Notes: a model not told the origin generated them from the sequence alone. A stretch of DNA of 64,000 nucleotides from Lineus longissimus (GCF_910592395.1 NC_088309.1:12962599-13026598); one strand, 5' to 3'. Shown: positions 28,709-44,207, numbered from the stretch's first letter. Program-made: numbers and translations.

Positions 28709-29518
28709 GTCGAGCTTTAGTGTAGTTAGAGTTGTAGGATTTGTTTGGTTTGTTTTGCCTATTTTCCCCGAGTACAGAGTACATGTACTCGAGTACAGTT
28801 GTTAATTTAGACTTGATTTCTCAGCCACCCAGGGACACTGATGCCCTGTGTTTTTTCCACCACCCTGGGGCAAGGAGGGAGGGCAAGGGTCTGCCTTTAT
28901 AGTCATATGAGTTTTGATGTCAGCCTATGGGCGTCAATGTGGAACTTTTGTTCATTGCAGATGCAGGTACAGGAGGCTGGGAACTGGATGGCGATTTTTA
29001 ATCCAATGTTGTATTTTTCTGAAACTAGGATCCCTAGTTATGTCGACTATAAGGGCACACTGCCCTTTCATCAGCTCGATTTTAACAAGATGTTGTGTCG
29101 CATCTTGGACCCACAGCATTTGGGACAGCCTCTATGTGCTGGGGGCAAAAGTTATACATTCGGGTTATGGCTAGGAAATATGGCCTGGCAGGGAAATCAG
29201 ATGGCCTGATCCCAATAGTGGGGGATCAGAGGGAGGAGATTAGTTACTGGCATTTTCTCGATGACCATGCAAATTGGGTCAAATGGTGGGAAGAACTCCA
29301 TAGGCCACTCTTCAAAGGTGTTTTGCTCAAGGGAAAGAGTTCAGAAATTTATAGTTTTCGTTCATTGTGGATAACAGGCAAAGGCACAGTTTCAGGGTCT
29401 GCAGGGGTCTCTCGAAAAAGGCGTATAGTTATTGAGGTCGTCAGTTATCGGGCCAAGTTTGGATTATGCTTACCCAAAGATAAGAAGTATGTCATATTAT
29501 AATTATGTGTATACATGT
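28709..29518. other. Intron sequence with an unassigned open frame
   Basis: Apart from the frame listed at 29095-29502, this is non-coding. It includes a short palindromic stretch (GAGTAC...GTACTCGAGTAC near 28769-28796). Confidence 0.35.
29095..29502 (+). CDS. Unrecognised open frame, possible element relic
   Basis: This 135-codon frame (VMARKYGLAGKSDG, EEISYWHFLDDHANWVKWW) has balanced, protein-like composition, but I recognise no family. It lies inside the long CaMKK intron on the opposite strand and has no evident promoter. It could be a relic of a transposon gene or chance; no function is proposed. Confidence 0.2.
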   Translation: MSHLGPTAFGTASMCWGQKLYIRVMARKYGLAGKSDGLIPIVGDQREEISYWHFLDDHANWVKWWEELHRPLFKGVLLKGKSSEIYSFRSLWITGKGTVSGSAGVSRKRRIVIEVVSYRAKFGLCLPKDKKYVIL

Positions 29519-29897
29519 ATATACTCATAAACCTCAAATAAAGCCTCAAATACAAGGTCTGAGGCTCTGCCCCCATTCATTTCAATGGAGGAGGGATTCT
29601 AAAATGCCCCCATTAGTTACAATGGAGGAGGGATTGTCAAGTTTTCGCATTGTTCGGTCAGCCAATGACACTGATCTTGACAGTCAATCTAAGTAATAGG
29701 CTGGGTCTCTTTTATAGAAGAAAACAGCCTATTATAACCAATGATGTTAATTTCGTTTCACTGTCAATGTCAGCCATGATCAGAGTGTGATTATAACACC
29801 TGACTTAATGGCCCATCCCCATTCAAAACCATTGTAATGAATGGGGGGGGGGGGGCGGAGCCTCAGACCTTGTATTCGAGGTTTTAGAGTATATATA
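29519..29897. mobile_element. MITE with ~60-bp terminal inverted repeats
   Basis: The left end has ATACTCATAAACCTC, then AATACAAGGTCTGAGGCTC, GCCCCCATTCATTTCAATGG. The right end is its complement (CCATTGTAATGAATGGGG, GAGCCTCAGACCTTGTATT, GAGGTTTTAGAGTAT) with an expanded G-run of about 13. TA-rich sequence flanks both sides, so any target duplication is ambiguous. A GGAGGAGGGATT motif repeats inside. No coding. Confidence 0.7.
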
Positions 29898-32612
<2,715 letters not shown>

Positions 32613-33734
32613 AATGAAATGGCCAGGGCCATTGTGCTCACCTCATTTGGAGGAAAGATGGATAAAGAGCATGGTATTGTGTCATGTAGTGTTAGGTTTG
32701 ATGTAGGTCCAGGCAATTACAATTTCCCCAAAATGGCCAATTTACATAACATTCGACCTCTGTGACCTTGAAAAGTAGGTCAAATCAAAGAAGACCCGGG
32801 TGACACATTGAATGGTTGTTAGAATTAGATGTACCTATGATATAAAATTGGTGCCAATCGGGCAAGTCATTACTAGGAATAATGGCATTTTGAAGAATTT
32901 AGGATTTGGCCCCCTACCTGGAGGCCAAACGGCAAATCAGATCGCACCAAACTTCGGTACCTGAGATCATCTTACCAAGGGGTACATGTGTACTTAATTT
33001 GTGATCAATAGTCATTGCAGTTAAGAAACGTGCCATAGTTACGGCCTGACGGCGAATTTACGCCATTTGACCTCTGTGACCTTGACAAGAAGGTCAAATT
33101 AAAAACCTGGGTGACATATACTGTATGGTGGTTAGATGTACCCATGATATAAAATTGGTGGCAATCGGGCAAGAAGTTAAGGAATAATCACATTTTTAAG
33201 GTTTTTGGATTTTGCCCCCTGGTGGTCAAGTGGTGAATCATATTGGACCAAACTTCGGTCCCTGAGATCACCTGACTAAGGGGTAAATGTGTACCAAATT
33301 TGGTATCAATAGTCATTGCAGTTTAGAAACGTGCCATCGTTACATCCTAACGGCCAATTTACACCATTTGACCTCTGTGACCTTGAAAAGGAGGTCAAAT
33401 CAAAAACCCGGAGGATATATGATGCACCTTTGCTAGAAGTACCTACCATATTTTTTTCAAAATTTCCCAACTACTATTAAGGGAGATATTGCATATTTTC
33501 ACTTTTAACGTTTGGCCCCCTGGTGGCCAAACCATGAAACGAATCGGACCGAAACTTGGTCTCCAAGGTGTCATTACATAAGGGTACATGTGTACCAAGT
33601 TTCAACTCAATAGCTCTAACAGTTACGAAACGTGCCCTGCTAACGGACGACAGACGACGACGACGACGACGACGACGGACGACGGACGCCACGGTATGGG
33701 ATAAGCTCACCTCTGCTAAGAGGTGAGCTAAAAA
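32613..33734 (+). mobile_element. F2 Helentron-like element, intact copy 2
   Basis: The same start, body and end as 14265-15406, differing by a handful of substitutions and a shorter CGA microsatellite (about 33650-33690). The flanks differ (TTTTATT before, CAAGTGAAAAAT after), so both are independent insertions of the same young element. No target duplication is visible. Confidence 0.8.
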
Positions 33735-34008
33735 CAAGTGAAAAATTGGTACAATTGAGAATTTTATTCAGGCATGAAAGGGTTAACACAGAATCAACCA
33801 AGGTTGATAGCGTTGACCACAATTACTTGCACAGTAACGTGAGAAGACCATCCCTTGATCGTACGCCGCCTGGGAAAGGACATCACATGATTATTTTGAA
33901 CATATTTTTTATTTTCAGTCTTTCTGAATCTGTGCTGTTTTTACATCTGTGTTAGTAGATTGGATATCGTCAAATTATCTTTCTAAGTGTAATAAAAATA
34001 ATCACAGA
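33735..34008. other. Spacer without recognised gene
   Basis: A short non-coding stretch between an F2 and an F4 element. Confidence 0.4.
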
Positions 34009-34360
34009 CAAGAGCAACGCAAGGTGAGTTATATGCCCCCGTGATCACATTGAGTTGGTGTATTAGGAAAGTGAAGTGTTTTTCAGACAACCCTGGGCAG
34101 CTGGTGTCATAGCTGACTGGGTTTAGTTGACATCGTGAAAGAGTTATTGGTCTGTAATACCCGCTGTACACGTTATCTTTTTCTACCCACATAAAAAGTA
34201 ACATTGTTATTACTCAAAGCGTTCTCGTTAAAATGAGCGGAAACGAAAAGTTTAGACGGCTAATGGATGCACAGACGTACCGACGCACAGACGGGACAAA
34301 CGGACGTCGGTGAAACATAATGCCTCCGCAATGCATTACAAATTGGCGGGGGCATAAAAA
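34009..34360 (+). mobile_element. F4 Helentron-like element, core-less short copy
   Basis: It starts CAAGAGCAACGCAAGGTGAG, then TTATATGCCCCCGTG. It ends GACGGACGTCGGTGAAACAT, AATGCCTCCGC ... GCGGGGGCAT (hairpin) and an A-run. The 5' GCCCCCG is complementary to the 3' CGGGGGC, the same scheme as F1, F2, F3 and F5. Its right half (CGTTCTC..TTAAAATGAGCGG onward) recurs at about 40920-41036. Confidence 0.55.
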
Positions 34361-34775
34361 TGGTTCTCCTCGCAATTGAGGGAAACTGACTTCAAGCACG
34401 CCACCCTGGTGACCATACTGACAATCGGAACGAGCCTGTTTTCGAAAGGAACCTTCCTCTAGTCACCCCCAACGTACATACCGAAAATATATTTGATCGG
34501 ACGAACGGTTCTCCTCGAAATTGATGGAAACTGATTTCAAGCGCGCCGCCCTTCTGGCCATATTGACAATCAGAACGAGCCTGTTTTCGAAAGGCACCTT
34601 GCTCTAGTCACCCCCCAACGTACATACCAAAAATGAATTTGATCGAACAAACAGTTCTTCTCGAAATTGACGGAAACAAATTTCATGCACACCGCCCTGG
34701 TGGCCATATTGACAATCGGGACGAGCCTGTTTTCGAAATGAACCTTCCTCTAGTCACCCCAAAAGTACATACAAA

Positions 34776-37344
34776 CAAGAGGCCCAAGGGCCTGGCGCTC
34801 AGCTGGATGACCTAATAACATAGGACTGAGGGTGTAAAGTTGTAAATATCGGCTTTATACTACTGTTTGAAGGTCAAGAGAACACGTTATACCACTACAA
34901 TTTCCAATGCAGAGCTGCCAGCTGGATGAAATATGATTGAACTAATCAGCCATGGTATGTAAATATTACAGGAGGCAACGAAAGATATCCCTAGTTCAGT
35001 AGGTTGTATCGGTAGCTTTACAGAAAAGAAGTGTCAGAGAGGATGAGACTTCTCCATGGACAACTGTGGTATGTCCAGGCTGGGTTGTACAGCACAAGGA
35101 TACAAAATGCTATCTGTAATTGAGAGGTATCCTGATTTAACAGAGGTCAAAATAAATAGAAATGACCAGTTTGGGACTAACACCACTGTCTTTTTTTTTA
35201 ATAAGGTAGAGATTACAGGAGTCAACAAAATTAATTTTATTGAGAGAAAATGACCTGTCCTGCAGCCGATCTATCCTTGGCGCAGAAAGGTTCAAATTGG
35301 CTATATCTTGAATAGATTCAATTGCGATGAAAATCTAATGCAATAAAGGAGCAATATCGAAGAGACAAATTAATCAAACCAATTGTCCACAGACTCGGAC
35401 CCTGCAATGGCGTGATGTATGCGTGCATATAAAAGTATATCAATTGGTCCAATAGAGATAATGAGTCAATGACAATATGCCTCGTTCCTTAGTCAGCAAT
35501 ATGCCCCTTTATATACAGAGAAGAAGGAGAACCTAGATAGGCCTTCACATGTCGGCTTCCAAATGGCTCGAGGAAAACTGTACTATCACGACTATAACTT
35601 TAAAATGCGTGCTCCTCCTACATGTAGCAATGTCTCTGCCAAAAAGGCACTTAGTCGACAGGCAAGCTAGAAGTTCAGCACTGTGAGCAGCTCCTTGGTA
35701 AGTCCATGTCAGGTTCCACGCGCCTCTTCAGATACATCAAGTATTGAAAGCTGTGGTGAGCACATAAAAAGACCATGGTCACCTTAATTTGAAAATCCCT
35801 TCATAATCAAGGGCTAGCTCTGACTAAAACAGCACCCATAAACAATAGACCACCAATTTGACCCCAGCTCCTAACTGCAGGAAAACCCAAGTCCAGCAAC
35901 TAAAAGTACCAAAAATACATTTTTGTTTACATTTGAACTGCACACATGCGTTTGTTTACAATTCCCGCGAAATCTCGAAAATCAGGTGACCTGCAATCGT
36001 GGATTGAAAATAACATTAATCTGGGTTCAGCAGGTCAGCAGGTATACCGGCTGTTCCAATCATCCCCCCTACAGCCAGCTGTTCAAAAGGTAATGTTATT
36101 CACCCCACAGGGAGTGCAGGTAATTGATTAAGCCCATGCATAACTTAACAGCAATGGCTTGGCTTCTGTGAGTGGTAAGGAGAATTGACAGTGTCCGATT
36201 AAAAATCCCTCATTACGGCTCCGCTGAAGTAAATTTTTGAATAAAACCAAGACGTTGCATCAGGGTAAGGTGTCACTACCATTCATGCAAAATTTCAAGG
36301 CGATCCAACGCCTCTAAGTGTGACTTTATTCGTCCCCCTTCTAATAGTATTATATAGAATACTTAGCCCAGCGATGATGTCATTACTGGTGATTCCCTAC
36401 GTTGTCCAATGAGCGCTTTTTAAAGTGTGCCATTTGGCATGCATTAGCATGCAATGTATTTTATCAGCGCTGACAATTGCCAAACAAAATGCCGTAGCTC
36501 CGTCAATTTTGAATCTATTTTTATGGGAGTAACATTATTGTGTTGCTTAAAACGTCTACTTTTTACTCATGTAAGAATCGTAGTACTAAAAACTAATATG
36601 CAAACAGAATCATGCCGATTCACTGCACATACTGTGGGAATTCTCTACTTCAAAATACATCGCGAACAGAGTGTGCACTTCCGATATCGTTTTCACAGAA
36701 TTGTGGCCAAATTTTCATGAACTAATTTCTGAAAGTATTCCCTTAAGACCTTACGACTACCCACTGAAAGGAACTAGCGATAATATCGCCTACTTGACTA
36801 CTTTTTAGCAGAAAATCGGTTACTTGTTGCAAAATCAATCTTCCATCTTTAGACTGGTCACAGTGGGTATGCTGAAATATAGCCTGGTTCCCTGGCCAAT
36901 TCAATGCGCAGAATACAACTGCGCAACTATACGTCATAGCCCGGGCTTTTGAATCATCAAAAAATCTGTCAAATGTGCCTGTAGCGCCAACTGGCGGTGA
37001 AAACTAAACTAATTCCATTACAAGTGAAAATGAAAAATTATTAAAAAATATTCGGTCAGATTTGAAAACAATTTTTCCTCTGCGGACCGAGGTATAAAGG
37101 AAAGAAGTTTAAACTTCCCGATGACCTCATTCGCCGAATGTAGGTCGGATCGCGCTGATTTTTGGTATCTGAGTTCCCCTTGGGCTACTCCTAATTTAGC
37201 AGCGTCAACAAAGTGCCTAGGTCTTACGGTTACAAAATGCCCAAAATTGACATGGAAGGATGGCAGGAAGGATGGCAGGAAGGACGGACACCATTCCCTT
37301 AGTAATATGACCAGCTTCGCTGACTTTGTCAGCTGAGTTAAAAA
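34776..37344 (+). mobile_element. F1 Helentron-like element (copy c) in an F4 core unit
   Basis: It starts CAAGAGGCCCAAGGGCCTGG and ends with the GGAAGGATGGCAGGAAGGAC microsatellite region, a GCTGAC-TTTG-TCAGCTGAG hairpin and AAAA, then ATGACTTTGATCG of the interrupted core unit. The part from about 36370 matches copies a and d but is diverged (TGATGTCA in place of TGACGTCA). About 35000-36300 is private to this copy. No gene was recognised. Confidence 0.65.
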
Positions 37345-37486
37345 ATGACTTTGATCGAACAAACGGTTCTTCTCGATTTGACGGAAACTGATTTCAAGCA
37401 CGCCGCCCTGGTGGCCATATTGACAACCGGGATGAGCCTGTTTTCGAAAGGAACCTTCCTCTAGTCACCCCCAATGTACATACCAA

Positions 37487-39163
37487 CAAGAGGCCCAAGG
37501 GCCTGGCGCTCAGCTGAGTTAATATCATTAATATCTTCCCGGTGTTTAGTTCATTATGCATGAAAATGGCATGCTCCATGGTATTTGATATCCTTTTGCG
37601 TTCACTACGGTACCAATGTTTTTGGTTGACATAATTATGCCACTGTTCATTCCTCAATCCTGACCATAATTCGGGTGAAATCATCGTATGAAAATATTTA
37701 CCGAAACATGAAGTTTATGCCATGAATGAGGATACTCATTGTCATAGCCTCCTTTACAAGTACGAAGTATTTTCCCGCGAATATTCAAAACTGCTTGGCT
37801 CCTTGCCAGTTAAATAACATGTGACTATACACAAAATAGAAAACTTTGATGGAAATTGTAAATCATTTTTTTATCTATCAGGGGAAACAAGCTGATGATG
37901 ATCAAATAAATCATTCATGAGAAATTGTTTTGTTGCTGAAGCTTGCATGACGAAGTTAATGCTAAACCTTTTCTTGTGCTCTACTACGCCACCGTAGTTT
38001 TCTATTTAGACCAGCGATGACGTCATTTCTGGTGATTCCCTACGTTGTCCAATGAGCGCTTTTTAAAATGTGCCATTTGGTATTGTACAGTATGCAATGT
38101 ACTTTTTCAGCGCTGCCAGTTACCGAACAGAATGCCATAGCTCCCTCAATTTCCAATCAATTTTTATGGGAGTGACATTATTGTATTGCTTAGAATGTCT
38201 ACTTTTTACTCATGAAAGAATCGTAGAACTAAAACTTAATAGGCGAACAGAATCATGCCGATTCACTGCACATACTGTGGGAATTCTCCACTTCAAAATA
38301 CATCGGCGATGTCATCGCGAACAGAGCATGCACTTCCGATATCGTTTTCACAGAAATGTGGCCAAATTTTCAAGAACAAATTTCTGAATTTAGTCCCTAA
38401 AGACCTTATGACTACCACTGAAACAAACTAGTGATAATATCGCCTACCAGACTACTTTTTAAGCAGAAAATTGGGTACTTGAGTGTCATTGAGCTCCAAG
38501 ATTATTGCACATGGCGTAAACAACATGCCGCCATTTTGTCTCCGCTTCGGTATTTCGTACGCCGCTTATAATGCACCTTCTCAATTAAAACCAACATAAT
38601 AAGGCCTTACATCGTTGATTGAATAGGAACACCGCACAAAACACAATAAAGTGGGGGTACAATCGATTACGAAGCTGAAGTGAACAGTGCTTTATTCCTG
38701 GAGCTACTGCTTTTGTTGTGTAGCTGCCATGTTTTGAGAACTGGCAAATAGGAGACTTCATTGATGGCTGACGTCATCGGGCGGGAATTGGAATCAGCAG
38801 AAATAATTAAAAGGCAGGTAGCGCCCTCTTCTGTTAAACTTTTGAACTTTTTCTCAATAAAATAGATTTTCAAGAATTTTATCTTAATATTAGAGCATAT
38901 TTCGACTTATTCTGCTGCTCCTAGGCCGATATAGGCCAGTTTCCTTCATGCACTCGCGTTCGCAGGAAGTAGGTCGAATGGCGACAAATTTTGTTTTGAA
39001 AGTAGAGTTTGACCAGACGTATCCAGAAATGCAAAATTGAAGTGTCTAGGTCTTACGGTTACAAAATGTGCACCATGGGTTTAACGGACGGATGGATGGA
39101 TGGACAGACAGACGCCACTGAACAACTTATTTGACAAGCTCGGCTAGTCAGCCGAGCTAAAAA
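37487..39163 (+). mobile_element. F1 Helentron-like element (copy d) in an F4 core unit
   Basis: It starts CAAGAGGCCCAAGGGCCTGG after GTACATACCAA and ends GGCTAGTCAGCCGAGCTAAAA before ATGAATTTTAACGG. From 37954 to the end it is nearly identical to 378-1602, including TGACGTCA (38018-38025), CCAAT and the GGA-rich tail. It is the cleanest full-length F1 copy in the window, about 1.68 kb. Confidence 0.7.
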
Positions 39164-39302
39164 TGAATTTTAACGGATGAACGGTTCTTATCGAAATTGA
39201 TGGGAAACCGATTTCAAGCACGCCGCCCTGGTGGCCATATTGACAATCGGAACGAGCCTGTTTTCGAAAGGTACCTTCCTCTAGTCACCCCCAATGTATA
39301 CC

Positions 39303-40755
39303 AATGAAACGGCCAGGGCCATTGTGCTCACCGTATAGATATTTGGTGCTTTGGAATTCATCTAGGTTAAGAAACATTGTACATGTATAGTATATAGGTC
39401 AAACCAAAGTCGGTATGACATGTGATATATCATTGCTTGGAGTAAGTACCATAAGAATATCATCAAAAACAAGTCACTAATAAACAAGATATTGCACTTT
39501 TTACCTATTTTAGTTTTGGCCTCCTGTTGGCCAAGGTGAGTACCAGATCAGATCGAATTTGCTGTCCGGGGTAACATGACGTAGGGAGTCATGTGTACCA
39601 AATTTCAAGTTCATAGCTTTAGTGGTTAAGAAACGTGCCATAGTTACAATCAAACGACCAATTTACGCCATTTGACCTCTGTGACCTTGAAAAGCAGGTC
39701 AAATCAAAAACACATATGATATGTGATGTATCCTTGCTAGGAGAACCTACCATAAAAATGTTATTGAAAACGAATCACTAATAAGCGAGATATCACACTT
39801 TCTAGGTTTTCACTTTTGGCCCCCTGGTGGCCAAGTCGAGAATCAGACCGTACTGAAATCAGGGTCATAGGTCAGCTGACCTAGGGGTCCTTTGTACAAA
39901 GTCTCAAGTTCATAGCCTAACGGGTTAACAAACGTGTCCACAGTTACGCTCAAATGGCCAATTTACGCCATTTGACCTCTGTGACCTTGACAAGTACGTC
40001 AAATCAAAAACCTGTATCATATGTGATGTATCCTTGCTAGGAGTATTTACCATAAAAGCTACCAAAAGCTAATCAGTAATAAGCGAGATATGGCACTATT
40101 CAAATTTTTGGTTTTGGCCCCCTGGTGGCCAAGTTAAGAATCAGACCGGACCGAAAATCAGTGTCACAGGTCATCTGACCTAGGGGGTCGTGTGTACCAA
40201 GTTTAAAGTTCATAGCTTAAGTGATTAAGAAACGTGCCATATTTACCCACAAACGGCCAATTCACACCATTTGACCTATGTGACCTTGAAAAGTATGCCA
40301 CATCGACCTGATTTTTTGTCAACATGTAGAGCTACGTAACAGGTGTCTACATACCAAATTTAAAGACTATAGGACGAATAAAGACAAAACGTGCCACTCT
40401 CGGTAAAATTTTATAGTTTGACCTCTGTGAGCTTGACAAGTGGGTCAAATCAAAAACCTGTATGAAATGTGATATATCCTTGCTAGGGGTACCCACCATA
40501 AAATTTTTAGCAAAAACAAATCAGTAATAAACGAGTTATCACATTTTTTAAGTTTTTGGTTTTAGCCCCCTGGTGGCCTGGTGAAGTATCAGACCTGACC
40601 GAAATTGGCTGTCAGAGGTCATGTGACCTAGGTCATAATGTGTAAAAAGTTGCAAGTTCATAGCACAAGCGGTTAAGAAAAGTGCCACACAGGATTCGGA
40701 CGACGACGACGGACACGGGGCTATCGTATAGACTCCCCTAACGGTGAGCCAAAAA
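39303..40755 (+). mobile_element. F3 Helentron-like element in an F4 core unit
   Basis: It starts AATGAAACGGCCAGGGCCAT after TGTATACC and ends CGACGACGACGGACACGGGG, then CTCCCCTAACGGTGAGCC and AAAAA before ATGAATTTGATC. It holds four or five core units with CTCF-like cores at 39819-39832, 40117-40130 and 40565-40578 and nuclear-receptor clusters at about 39675, 39975, 40269 and 40418. Confidence 0.7.
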
Positions 40756-41218
40756 TGAATTTGATCAGAGAAACAGTTCTCCTCGAAATTGACGGAAACC
40801 AATTTCAAGCACGCCGCCCTGGAGGCCATAATGAGAATCAGAACGAGCCCCAATTTCGAAAGGAACCTTCCTTTAGTAAAGGTCAACCCACAAAAAAAGT
40901 TTCGTGGTTATTGCTAAATTCGTTCTCCTTAAAATGAGCGGAAACAAAAAGTTTACAGACGTCTGACGCCCGCGCCTGACAGACATCGGTAAAACATAAT
41001 GCCTACGCAATGCTTTACGCATTGGCGGGGGCATGAAAATAAAAACAAACCGCATGACCGCATCCATTTTCAGTTGACCATGAAACCAGAAACATAACAT
41101 TTACCTTTTTTTGCCTAACTAATTGGGTCATCCAGAAAATCTGGTACCACGGACTCATCAGCAATGTGTTGTTGGTCAATGGCTTGATCGGTCACTGTAA
41201 CCGTGTGATCAGCATGAA

Positions 41219-41935
41219 CTAACTTGCTGGATGATCCAATTTTGACAATATTATTCCTAGGTCACCTGACCTCAACCACTGAACCAAGGAGCGATCTATC
41301 AAGCCTTGATGCAGCTCTAGTGGTTTTAACACACACTTCCTTGCCAATCTCAAAATTCCTATTTTGTTTCCTATGATGATCAAATTACACTTTCTGTGCC
41401 TCTTGTCTTTTCTCAACAATCCTAGCAGCATTTGGCTTGATCAGAGTCAGTCTGGTTCGCTGTTGCCTTTTTGTCATTTCCTTTGCAGGACTGACACCTG
41501 TGGTGCTATGGGGAGTGGTCCTGTACCGTAGCAAGAAATTAGCGATTCTGTGTTTTAGAGTTAAACCCTAGTAACCATCAATTACCTGCCTCTTTTACCA
41601 ACCTAACCGCTCTTTCAGTTGCATCATTTGAGGCAAGGTGATATGGTGCCACAATTGTGTGACATATACCATTCTTCTTCATGAAAGTTGCAAACTGTGG
41701 GAAGTAAATAGGGGACCATTGTCGGACACCAACTGTTACGGCCATCTGTGTTCTGCAAAAATGAGCCAAAGCTCATCTATCGTATTGTCTGCAGTTGTGA
41801 CATTCATGGCATATGACTATGTCATGTCACATGGTGATGAAACCCAACGATATATTGGTCAAATGTTCTTACCCCAGACTGCCAGGGTTTGTGGGCGGGG
41901 AACATCATTCATTCAGCTACAAATGTTTTGAAGAT
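41219..41935 (-). pseudogene. Ty3/gypsy integrase relic
   Basis: Across frames the minus strand encodes ADNTIDELWLIFAEH, VSDNGPLFTS (second catalytic Asp region), FMKKNGICHTIVAPYHLASN followed by DATERAVRLVKEAG (region of the catalytic Glu), and FLLRYRTTPHSTTGVSP further downstream. This is the integrase core and its C-terminal flank from a Ty3/gypsy element of a different lineage from the one at 47128. Stops and frame changes show that it is dead. No LTRs were seen around it. Confidence 0.75.
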
Positions 41936-42170
41936 CATTACTCGGGGAGGTGCACAAACGACTCTTGGCGTCAACCATGAAATTTGGCCGGCCTACTATT
42001 GTAGGCCTAGTGAGAGGCGACCTTACCTCCAGTCCCTGCTCTGTCATTATGTTGACGGCCTGTTACCCTCTCTCCGAATTTACTTTTTTATCTGTCATGA
42101 AAAGTTTTGACCTACAAATATTCCATATTTCCAGCACCTTGTTCAGGTTCAGCGTCTTGAAAGGTTTATA

Positions 42171-42314
42171 TTAGGGAGGTTGAGAACAGCGACATATCAA
42201 GGATCCGTATACGTATACGGATAAAACTATGTAGAAAGAGGACGGATTTTGTGAACATTTCTATCCGTATACGTATAAGGATCCGTGATAAGTCCCTGAT
42301 CTCAAACTCCCTAA
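42171..42314. mobile_element. 144-bp MITE with 53-bp TIRs and a GTATAC palindrome
   Basis: The left end starts TTAGGGAGGTTGAGA and the right end finishes TCTCAAACTCCCTAA; the arms pair for about 53 bp. Each arm contains ATCCGTATACGTATACGGAT or a close variant (perfect 20-bp palindrome at 42203-42222), so smaller cruciforms are nested inside the large one. Confidence 0.75.
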
Positions 42315-43705
42315 TGAATTGAAGAACAGAAAGACATAGATTACAGTTATGTTCGTGCAATCAACATGTACTTTAATTATTTACAGGCCAGCATACCATC
42401 AATTGCTGTCTTAGTCAAATGAACCCTTACAAATGATTGGGGATGAGCAGTAACCCAATAAATATGAAACTGACTTCCCTCATACTAAATAGGATACCGT
42501 ATACCGATAAGAATGAATAGTGGTTCCTGGATTATCCTATGTAACCGGGCAAAACTATCATCAACCAAAGGACTTGCCCCAATCTATTTTTAATTCCTAT
42601 GACATCATCACCCAAAGGACATGGTTTGGGGTATTTTATATGAAACCATGTGATCCTGAATCTCAGTACCAGTCATAGGCCTACGTCAGGTGGGTGTCTA
42701 CATCAACACAAAGCATCTGATATATAAAAATGGCAGGACTAAGGCACCATTGAAATAACTAGCATATACCCATGGAGCGGGCAAAGTTGAAATGTAATAT
42801 ACATTAGTTAAATGGGCACGATGATTGAACTACATTAAATTTCTAACGTTACTGAAGTTTTATTAAAGGTTAAACACGAAATGAACTGCATTTAGGGACT
42901 TATTGCTGCTATCTACATGCAACCCCCAATAGATTGATTGGAGTACGCTATTTTGCACAATGTATTGAGACCAGAGACAGCAGGTCCTGTTCCAAATAAG
43001 GGCCTCACATATTAGGCATATCACCTACCCACTCCCGTACCCAATGACACTGTCGGACCAAAGCCAGGCGCATGGAGAGATGCAGAACGCAATTCAAACT
43101 GACAACATCAATCAGTAAAGAATAAATCAAAGAGCAAGCGCTGGCCACTGTACATATTTTGTCCATCCTGGCATAACTGTTTATTGATACCCTGACTGCA
43201 TGTTCCGGTAGGCCACCCTGCAGAATTTGCCTTATCACTCCGGTCAGTTTTTCTCGAATAGAACTAAAATAGAATCGGCTAATCATTAATCTCCCTGCTA
43301 ATACCCTGCACCATGGACCAGGTTGTATAGCACTACATACGTGCTGGAAGCTAATATTGATGTGGCAGGTAGAATATGCGTGAAGTTTGTGTATGCTTTT
43401 GAGAATGAGCGGAGCTCTCCAGTCGACGTGCTCTCTGAAAAGTTGTTATTTATTCCAAAACCACCAAGATATTCGACGTATGACACCCTCAGTGACACTC
43501 TTACTTATGATCCACACCTACGAAGCCAAAAGTTGCAAGAATTCGACGCATTTCCGAGGCCCAATTTTGAAACAAAAATCGCCTCCTATTTAGCGGCCAC
43601 AACGCGCATTATAGTATAGATTGTGCACCCTTGCATGCATAGACCTTGGCTCTGCTGTAACATATCTTCTGTATATGGTAGTATGCAGCAGCCTATACAT
43701 GTTTA
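42315..43705. other. Non-coding stretch with one unassigned frame
   Basis: A plus-strand frame at 43323-43619 (about 98 codons, with VLEANIDVAGRICVKFVYAF and KLLFIPKPPRYSTYDTLSD) looks protein-like but matches no family I know. Otherwise I see nothing here. Confidence 0.3.
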
Positions 43706-44201
43706 ATGGTGTACTTTTCACCAAAAGTACAAATTTACAAGTTATCATTTCTCATAATGTTTAAGGTGAATATTTGACATATCGAACATGTCAAAACACA
43801 AAACTACTTAGCTAATTCTGAAAACAATGGTTACTGAGGGTTTAACTCTTTCATTATAAAGGTCATTGTTTTATTAATCAAGTATGTTCAGACAAGTTGG
43901 AGACGCTTGATTGGCAAGTGTAATTAGTACAAGTCTTTCAATCAGAAACATGTTTGATATGTCAAAGTTTGTATTATGTCTCCTCGGTGATTTTGTGTTG
44001 TTATAGTTTTCATGGTAAATCAAAGATTGTATATGGTCATTCAGGTCTTGGACTCCAGCCTGTGAACACCAGATTTGGACTCGCCAATCTGTGACTGTAA
44101 CTATCCATTATATAAATGCTGTATTTTTAAGAATTTGGAATATACAAGAAGAAAGGATCTCCATCTTCAAATTGTTTTGTCAGAAGCTAGTTTTCCCCCA
44201 T
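43706..44201 (+). repeat. 5' LTR (496 bp)
   Basis: A direct repeat of 46048-46543. It contains a TATA box (TATATAAA, 44109-44116) about 85 bp before its end, consistent with a U3 promoter. Confidence 0.85.
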
Positions 44202-44207
44202 GATATT

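Larger units (their letters stand above)
34361..41036 (+). repeat. F4 core array: ~140-bp units interrupted by three inserted elements
   Basis: Units contain GGTTCTTCTCGAAATTGACGG, CACGCCGCCCTGGTGGCC, ATATTGACAATCGGAACGAG, CCTGTTTTCGAAAGGAACC and GTCACCCCCAATGTACATAC. Three adjacent units occupy 34361-34775; single units lie at 37345-37486, 39164-39302 and 40756-40900, and an F4 3' end closes the array at about 41036. Between them sit F1 (34776-37344), F1 (37487-39163) and F3 (39303-40755). The empty junction TACATACC|AAAAATGAATT is preserved near 34622-34640. Each inserted element starts at this same point. Confidence 0.75.
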
